From: Acidimicrobiaceae bacterium
GTDB taxonomy: Bacteria > Actinomycetota > Acidimicrobiia > Acidimicrobiales > RAAP-2
Direction of reading: 5' to 3'
Length of the DNA stretch: 64,000 nucleotides
Assembly: GCA_027451285.1 (NCBI GenBank)
Contig: DAIDJP010000013.1
Span: 1-64,000 of the forward strand
The notes beneath the pieces are model-generated. The model saw only the letters and a program-made list of their open reading frames with translations, had not been told where the DNA came from and did not search any database. Made by a program: the position numbers and the translations under genes. Shown here piece by piece: positions 59,188-64,000 of the stretch (within the stretch, counting starts at the first letter, position 1; every line of letters begins with the position of its first letter).

Positions 59188-61665
59188 CTAGCGGCGACGC
59201 GGGCGCGAGCCCCGGCTTCCGCCGCGGTCGCGGTCGCGGTCACGGTCGCCGTCGCTCATCGACGGCCCACCGGGGCCGAGGTCACCGATCTCGCCGGCCA
59301 GTTCGGCCTCGAAATCGCTCTCGAAGGACGACGCGCGCGGCGCGCGCTCCTCGCGGGCGCGCGGCTCACGCTCGCTACGCGGCTCGCGCTCGGCGCGCGG
59401 CTCGCGCTCGCGACGGGGCTCACGGTCGCGGTCGCGACGCGGCTCGCGCGGCGAGTCCTCGACCTCCATGTCGGCGTACTCGCCGGCCAGGGAGAGCGAC
59501 ACCTTGCCCTGAGGGTCGATGTCGTCGACGCGCACCTCGATGGGCTGGCCGAGCTCGAGGACGTCCTCGACCTGACCGATCCTCTTGCCGCCGTTGAGAG
59601 GCGACATCTTGGAGATGTGCAGCAGGCCGTCACGCCCGGGCAGGATCGAGACGAAGGCGCCGAACTTGGCGATGTTCACCACGCGGCCGCTGTAGACCGC
59701 ACCAACGTCGGCCGAGGGAGGGTCGAGGATCAGCGCGATGCGTCGACGGGCCTCTTCGACGGCACGCCCGTCCTTGGCGCCGATGGTCACCGTGCCGACG
59801 ACGCCGTCGTCATCGACGGCGATGTCCGCGCCGGTCTCCTGCTGGAGGGTGTTGATGACCTTGCCCTTGGGCCCGATGACCTCGCCAATCTTGTCGATCG
59901 GGATCTCCATCGAGACGATCTTGGGCGCAACCTCGGCCACGGCGGGACGAGGCTCGGGAATCGTCGCGGTGATCACGTCGAGGATGGCCAGGCGGGCCTC
60001 CTTGGCCTGGTGCAGCGCGCGGGCCAGGACGTCAGCCGGCAGGCCGTCGATCTTGGTGTCCAGCTGCAGGGCGGTGACCGCGTCAGCGGTGCCCGCGACC
60101 TTGAAGTCCATGTCTCCGAACGCGTCTTCGGCGCCAAGGATGTCGGTCAGGGTGACGTAGTTGCCCTCGTCGTAGACGAGGCCCATCGCGATGCCCGCCA
60201 CCGGGGCCTTGATCGGCACACCCGCGGCCATCAGCGACAGCGTCGACCCGCAGACCGACGCCATCGACGTCGACCCGTTGGACTGCATGACGTCAGAGAC
60301 GACGCGCAGCGTGTAGGCGAAGTCCTGCTCGCTGGGCAGGACGGGGATCAACGCGCGCTCGGCGAGCATGCCGTGGCCGATCTCGCGGCGCTTGGGCATG
60401 CCCACGCGGCCGGTCTCGCCCGTCGAGTAGGGCGGGAAGTTGTAGTGGTGCATGTAGCGGCGCAACTCGTCGGGGGTGATCGAGTCGATCTGCTGACGCA
60501 TGCGCGGCATGCCGAGCGTGGTCACGTTGACGACCTGGGTCTCGCCGCGCTGGAAGAGCGCCGAGCCGTGGGTCATTGGGAACAGGTCGATCGCGGCGGA
60601 GAGCGGACGGATGTCGGCGACGCCGCGTCCATCGATGCGCACGCCCTCGGTCACGATGCGCTGGCGCACCAGCTTCTTGGTCAGCGACTTCACGGCCGCG
60701 CGCACCTCGGAGTTGCGGCCCGGGAACTCGTCGGCCAGAGCCACTTCGATTTCGGCGGTGACCGCGGTGATCGCGTCAGAGCGCTCCTGCTTGCCGGCGA
60801 CCTTGTTGGCCGCGGCCAGCTTCTCGCCGCCCACGGTCTGGACGGCGTTCATGACGTCCTCTTGGTAGTCGGCGAAGGTCGAGTAGACCATCGGCGTGAT
60901 CGGCCCGCGGGCCGCAACGAACTCGCGCACCAGCTCGCGCTGGAGGTTGATCGACTCGCGGATCCAGAGCTTGGAGGCCTCGAGGCCGGCCGCGAGGACC
61001 TCCTCGGAAACCTTCGGCGCCCCGTCGGCGTACTTCTCGAAAGAACCCTCGGTGCCGCCGGCCTCGACCATCATGATGGCGATGTCGGTCTCGACCGAGT
61101 CGCTCAGGGCGCGTCCGGCGACCACGAGCTCAAAGACCGACGCGTCGCCCTCGGCGTAGGTCGGGTGAGCGACCCACTCGCCGTCGGTCGTGTAGGCGAG
61201 GCGAACCGCGCCGATGGGACCGTCGAAGGGGATGCCCGAGATCATCAGGGCCGCGGAGGCCGCGTTGATCGCGAGGATGTCGTGCGGGTTCTCCTGGTCG
61301 GCGCTGAAGATCGTGCCAACCACCTGGGTCTCATTGCGGAAACCCTTGGGGAACGACGGGCGCAGCGGCCGGTCGATCAGTCGGCAGATCAGCACCGCCT
61401 GGTCCGAGGGCTTGCCCTCGCGGCGGAAGAACGCCCCGGGGATCTTTCCCGCGGCGTAGGCGCGCTCCTCGATGTCCACCGTCAGGGGGAAGAAGTCCAT
61501 CCCCTCACGAACGCTGCGCGCGGCGGTGGCCGTCACGAGCAGCATCGTGTCGCCGATGCGCGCGAGAACCGCGCCGTCGGCGAGTTGGGCGAGGTGACCG
61601 GCCTCGAAGGAAAGGGTCTTGTCGGTGCCCGTTAGCGGGCTACTTACGCGGATGGCGTCAGTCAT
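59188..61665 (-). CDS. pnp: polyribonucleotide nucleotidyltransferase (PNPase)
   Basis: From the ATG at 61665, with AAGGAG before it, the product is 825 aa. Two RNase PH domains (FFRREGKPSDQAVL in the first; GSALFQRGETQVVNV in the second) are followed by KH (VIGPKGKVINTLQQETG) and S1 (YSGRVVNIAKFGAFV) domains. The final roughly 100 residues are an Arg/Glu-rich repeat tail and a glycine/arginine end, likely RNA- or protein-binding. It degrades RNA with phosphate. A stable hairpin lies in the short region between it and upstream rpsO. Confidence 0.97.
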   Translation of the reverse strand: MTDAIRVSSPLTGTDKTLSFEAGHLAQLADGAVLARIGDTMLLVTATAARSVREGMDFFPLTVDIEERAYAAGKIPGAFFRREGKPSDQAVLICRLIDRPLRPSFPKGFRNETQVVGTIFSADQENPHDILAINAASAALMISGIPFDGPIGAVRLAYTTDGEWVAHPTYAEGDASVFELVVAGRALSDSVETDIAIMMVEAGGTEGSFEKYADGAPKVSEEVLAAGLEASKLWIRESINLQRELVREFVAARGPITPMVYSTFADYQEDVMNAVQTVGGEKLAAANKVAGKQERSDAITAVTAEIEVALADEFPGRNSEVRAAVKSLTKKLVRQRIVTEGVRIDGRGVADIRPLSAAIDLFPMTHGSALFQRGETQVVNVTTLGMPRMRQQIDSITPDELRRYMHHYNFPPYSTGETGRVGMPKRREIGHGMLAERALIPVLPSEQDFAYTLRVVSDVMQSNGSTSMASVCGSTLSLMAAGVPIKAPVAGIAMGLVYDEGNYVTLTDILGAEDAFGDMDFKVAGTADAVTALQLDTKIDGLPADVLARALHQAKEARLAILDVITATIPEPRPAVAEVAPKIVSMEIPIDKIGEVIGPKGKVINTLQQETGADIAVDDDGVVGTVTIGAKDGRAVEEARRRIALILDPPSADVGAVYSGRVVNIAKFGAFVSILPGRDGLLHISKMSPLNGGKRIGQVEDVLELGQPIEVRVDDIDPQGKVSLSLAGEYADMEVEDSPREPRRDRDREPRREREPRAEREPRSEREPRAREERAPRASSFESDFEAELAGEIGDLGPGGPSMSDGDRDRDRDRGGSRGSRPRRR
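59350..59450 (-). repeat. Arg-Glu-Pro repeat tract in the PNPase tail
   Basis: About four in-frame copies of an 18-bp unit encode R-E-P-R-x-E hexapeptides (x = A or S, with further variants) within the PNPase tail, so the repeat is read as protein. Imperfect copies at the edges show gradual decay. Confidence 0.7.
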
Positions 61666-61700
61666 GGTTGCTCCTTGGTTAGCAACACTCCGTCCGGACC

Positions 61701-61740
61701 CCAGTGGGCAACCGTCGCGCGTGCGACTGCCCTCCACTGG
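61701..61740 (-). promoter_or_regulatory. hairpin in the rpsO-pnp intergenic region
   Basis: On the reverse strand, outer arms CCAGTGG (61734-61740) and CCACTGG (61701-61707) enclose GGGCA/TGCCC and GTCGC/GCGAC pairs, a long interrupted stem. It lies between rpsO and pnp, where many bacteria place a processing hairpin controlling pnp mRNA. No T-run follows, so it is not a clear terminator. Confidence 0.65.
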
Positions 61741-61790
61741 CCTCCGGTGAATCGGATGTGTTGGTACGCCGAAAGTCGGCGTTGGCTCGG

Positions 61791-62048
61791 CTAGCGACGA
61801 ATGCCGAGACGACCGATCAGCGAGCGGTAACGCTCCACGTCGTCGCGCTGGACGTAGTCCAGAAGACGGCGGCGTTGGCCGATGAGCTTCATGAGTCCGC
61901 GGCGGGTGTGGTGATCACCCTTGTGAACCTTCAAATGCTCGGTGAGGTGCGCGATCCGGTCCGTCAGGATCGCGATCTGGACCTCGGGCGAGCCCGTGTC
62001 CGTGCCGTGAGCCTGATAGTCCTTGATGATCTGTGCCTTCTCAGCCAT
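61791..62048 (-). CDS. rpsO: 30S ribosomal protein S15
   Basis: This 85-aa protein has the S15 core with [38 protein letters not shown] and [12 protein letters not shown], slightly shorter at the N-terminus than the usual 89. It binds 16S rRNA. It lies between ribF and pnp, a widespread order. Confidence 0.97.
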   Translation of the reverse strand: MAEKAQIIKDYQAHGTDTGSPEVQIAILTDRIAHLTEHLKVHKGDHHTRRGLMKLIGQRRRLLDYVQRDDVERYRSLIGRLGIRR

Positions 62049-62130
62049 GTGTTAGTGCCTTATGAGTCGGGGGTCCCGTTGCGAGCCGCCGACGTGACGA
62101 CCCACATGGCCAGCGTCGCTGGTCAAGGTT

Positions 62131-63087
62131 CTAGCCTAGCAGGACCGAGGCCGTCGGCGAGAAATTCGCGAAAACGTCCACGCTGGCCACGACGTCACGC
62201 TCGATCTGGGCGACCAGGGCGGCCACGTCGGCGAAGACCTGCTCGCCGCGCAGCCGGCTGAGAAAGGCGACATCCAGGGTGGCGTCGTAGAGGTCGCCCC
62301 CGTAGCCCACGACGTGGACCTCGACGAGAAGAACCCCGTCGTCGTAGAACTGGGGTCGGGTGCCCACCGAGATGGCGGCAGGCCACCAGCGCCCGTCCGG
62401 CAGGCGGACCGCGCCGGCGTAGATGCCCGTCGCGGGCAGTTGCTGGCGCGCCCCCACCACCACGTTGGCCGTGGGATATCCCAGGTCGGTTCCGCGGGCG
62501 TCGCCGTGGCCGACCTCGCCGCGCAGGACGAAGGCGCGCCCGAGGATGACCCCGGCGCGCTCGACGTCGCCCTCGGAAAGAGAACGGCGCACCGCGGTCG
62601 AACTCCAGCGCTGGCCGTCGCCGAAGAGGACGCTCGGCGCGACGGAGAATCCCCACCGCTCGCCCTCACGCACGAGGAGATCGACGTCACCCGCGCGACC
62701 CTCGCCGAAGCGAAAGTCCTGTCCGACCACGACCTCGAGTGCGCCGAGCTCGCCGACGAGGACGCGTTCGACGAAGTGCTCGGCGTGCTCGTGCGAGGCG
62801 TGGTGGTCGAAGTCGAGGATGCGCACGCGATCCACCCCGAGAGCCTCTAAACCCTCCAGACGCTGGTCCAGGGTGCCGAGCAGCAGCGGCGCGTGCTCGG
62901 GGTCGAGCACGTCGGCGGGGTGCGGATCAAAGGTGACGACACTGGCGAGCGCACCATGGGCGCGCGCACGCGTGATCACCTCGGCGATCACGCGCTGGTG
63001 ACCGCGATGCAGCCCGTCGAACACGCCAATCGTGACGACGCTCGGCGTCTCGTCGTGGCGAGCTTCAGCGTCGTGGACGACGATCAC
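62131..63087 (-). CDS. ribF: bifunctional riboflavin kinase/FAD synthetase
   Basis: This 318-aa protein has an FMN adenylyltransferase domain (VVTIGVFDGLHRGHQ, VTFDPHPADVL, VGQDFRFG) and a C-terminal riboflavin kinase domain (GYPTANVVVG, GIYAGAVRL, VGTRPQF). It makes FMN and FAD. It starts at GTG, 19 bases after truB. Confidence 0.95.
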   Translation of the reverse strand: MIVVHDAEARHDETPSVVTIGVFDGLHRGHQRVIAEVITRARAHGALASVVTFDPHPADVLDPEHAPLLLGTLDQRLEGLEALGVDRVRILDFDHHASHEHAEHFVERVLVGELGALEVVVGQDFRFGEGRAGDVDLLVREGERWGFSVAPSVLFGDGQRWSSTAVRRSLSEGDVERAGVILGRAFVLRGEVGHGDARGTDLGYPTANVVVGARQQLPATGIYAGAVRLPDGRWWPAAISVGTRPQFYDDGVLLVEVHVVGYGGDLYDATLDVAFLSRLRGEQVFADVAALVAQIERDVVASVDVFANFSPTASVLLG

Positions 63088-63106
63088 AGGGTCAACCTAC
63101 CGGCCC

Positions 63107-63979
63107 CTACGCGCCATCGGCGAACACGAGCGCGGGCTGATAGTCCTCGCCGCGGCGTTCGAGCACGGCCACGAGGGCGCCTGACGAATCGAGCGCGGCC
63201 ACCTCGACGTCGCGCCCGTCCACGCGCAGGCGCTGACCGTGGCGGACGCGCCGAATCTGATCGTCGTCGAGGGTCACGTGCTCGAGGTGGGTGACGAAGG
63301 CCTCCGGCGCCATCACGCTGGCGTCGGGATCCTCGGCGATGGCCTCGAGAGTGCGAGCGTCCTCGACGCGGTGATCGCCGCTCGCCACCCGCCGCAGGGC
63401 CACCAGGTGACCAAGGGTTCCCAGGCGCTCGGCCAGATCGCTCGCCAGGACGCGCACGTAGGTGCCGACCGAGCAGGTGACGACGAAGTCCCAGCGCGCG
63501 GGGTCCGGTGTCGCGCGTAGTTCAAAGGAGCCCACCGTGATCGAGCGCGGCTCGCGCTCGACGACCTCGCCTCGGCGAGCCAGGTCGTAGAGTCGCTCGC
63601 CGCCGTGGTGCAGCGCCGAGACCATCGGCGGCACCTGACGCTGCTCGCCCGTCAGTGTCGCCGCCGCGGCGTTCACGGTCGCCTCGTCGAGCGGTGGCAC
63701 CGCGGCGCGCTCGACCTCTGTGCCGTCGGCGTCGAGTGAGTCGGTGGCCACACCGAAGAGGATCGTGCCGGTGTAGGTCTTGTCACGACCCTGGGCGAAG
63801 CGAATCAGGCGCGTGGCGGGACCGACCGCGAGGATCAGCAAACCCGTCGCCATGGGATCGAGCGTCCCGGCGTGTCCGACGCGGCGCTCGCCCAGGATCC
63901 GACGAAGGCGAGCGACGACGTCGTGACTGGTCAGTCCCGCCGGCTTGTCGACGAGGACCATCCCATTACGAGTCGTCAT
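63107..63979 (-). CDS. truB: tRNA pseudouridine-55 synthase
   Basis: This 290-aa protein has the TruB start MVLVDKPAGLTSHDVV, catalytic Asp in GHAGTLDPMATGLL, and QGRDKTYTGTILFG. The C-terminal region (about 180-280) resembles the TruB extension. It modifies U55 in tRNA. Its ATG lies within the last codons of the gene that begins outside the window. Confidence 0.96.
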   Translation of the reverse strand: MTTRNGMVLVDKPAGLTSHDVVARLRRILGERRVGHAGTLDPMATGLLILAVGPATRLIRFAQGRDKTYTGTILFGVATDSLDADGTEVERAAVPPLDEATVNAAAATLTGEQRQVPPMVSALHHGGERLYDLARRGEVVEREPRSITVGSFELRATPDPARWDFVVTCSVGTYVRVLASDLAERLGTLGHLVALRRVASGDHRVEDARTLEAIAEDPDASVMAPEAFVTHLEHVTLDDDQIRRVRHGQRLRVDGRDVEVAALDSSGALVAVLERRGEDYQPALVFADGA

Positions 63980-64000
63980 GGCTCTGGCGGCGCAGGATCT
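63966..64000 (-). CDS. 3' end of a gene overlapping truB, probably rbfA
   Basis: The window edge holds a partial reading frame ending ILRRQSHDDS with TAA at 63966-63968, overlapping the truB start by 14 bases. In many bacteria rbfA precedes truB, so this is probably ribosome-binding factor A. Only ten residues are visible, so the name rests on gene order. Confidence 0.5.
   Translation of the reverse strand, partial: ILRRQSHDDS

Noticed and set aside
58366-61635. long forward frame opposite pnp and the YfhO-like gene
   Set aside because: Antisense opening caused by high GC; Arg/Gly/Asp/His-rich without domains, while the reverse strand gives PNPase.
1-64000. CRISPR arrays, insertion sequences, rRNA genes, toxin-antitoxin pairs, restriction systems
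   Set aside because: No regularly spaced repeats, transposase motifs, rRNA segments, or recognisable nuclease and methylase motifs were found by reading.

Overview
The window is high-GC bacterial chromosome, most likely from an actinobacterium. A class such as Acidimicrobiia is possible, but the rank is inferred. Supporting signs are gram-positive/actinobacterial LexA boxes (GAAC-N4-GTTC), a LysM membrane protein next to nrdR as in mycobacteria, an operon laid out like the mycobacterial Rv0082-Rv0087 'hyc' locus, many GTG starts, and genes packed with 4-bp overlaps.

Positions 1 to about 5045 look like the right end of an integrated element. It is more AT-rich at the left and carries a tyrosine recombinase, an excisionase-like HTH protein, a decayed acetyltransferase and a hypothetical secreted protein. 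The recombinase sits against the 3' end of an intact tRNA-Val, which is the probable attachment site. The left end lies outside the window. The element holds the most unusual locus seen: a 69-aa membrane protein and a 353-aa LPO_1073/Vpar_1526-like protein, two bases apart, sharing an almost identical Gly/Asn/Gln-rich peptide tag. The tag is C-terminal in the small protein and N-terminal in the large one, as in amyloid-motif effector/partner pairs.

From 5.3 to 18 kb are a VIT-type metal transporter, a DEDDh exonuclease, two paralogous secreted SGNH-like proteins, and a four-gene operon between them (ComA-like phosphosulfolactate synthase, VOC protein, AMP-forming acyl ligase, acyltransferase-3). 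An SDR, a PAS-GAF-PAS-GGDEF-EAL protein, a small secreted protein and tRNA-Cys follow. From 18 to 24 kb come an L,D-transpeptidase, a reverse-strand SOS-type cluster (LysM division-inhibitor-like protein, nrdR, PIG-L deacetylase, dinB) behind a promoter with two LexA boxes, and a MoxR ATPase/zincin-VWA pair. From 24 to 32 kb are a MarR/MFS efflux unit with a palindromic operator, a complete livKHMGF transporter ending in a tiny GDCCVxC-family gene, and lexA with its own SOS box.

From 32 to 45 kb a long reverse-strand run carries diaminopimelate (DAP) and lysine genes (dapE, dapD, dapC, dapF), hflX, miaA, miaB, a RhtA/EamA exporter coupled to thrB, a D,D-carboxypeptidase and ftsK. From 45 to 53 kb, forward strand, lie a siderophore-interacting-type flavoprotein and a six-gene complex related to group 4 [NiFe] hydrogenases. 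Its large subunit has lost every Ni-Fe-binding cysteine. From 53 kb to the end are RNase J, dapA, dapB, a YfhO-like membrane protein, then pnp, rpsO, ribF, truB and the last codons of a gene that is probably rbfA.

Together the dap genes supply every enzyme from dihydrodipicolinate synthesis to meso-DAP by the succinylase route. DAP serves peptidoglycan, which the L,D-transpeptidase and D,D-carboxypeptidase modify. LexA probably controls both itself and the LysM-nrdR-PIG-L-dinB cluster.
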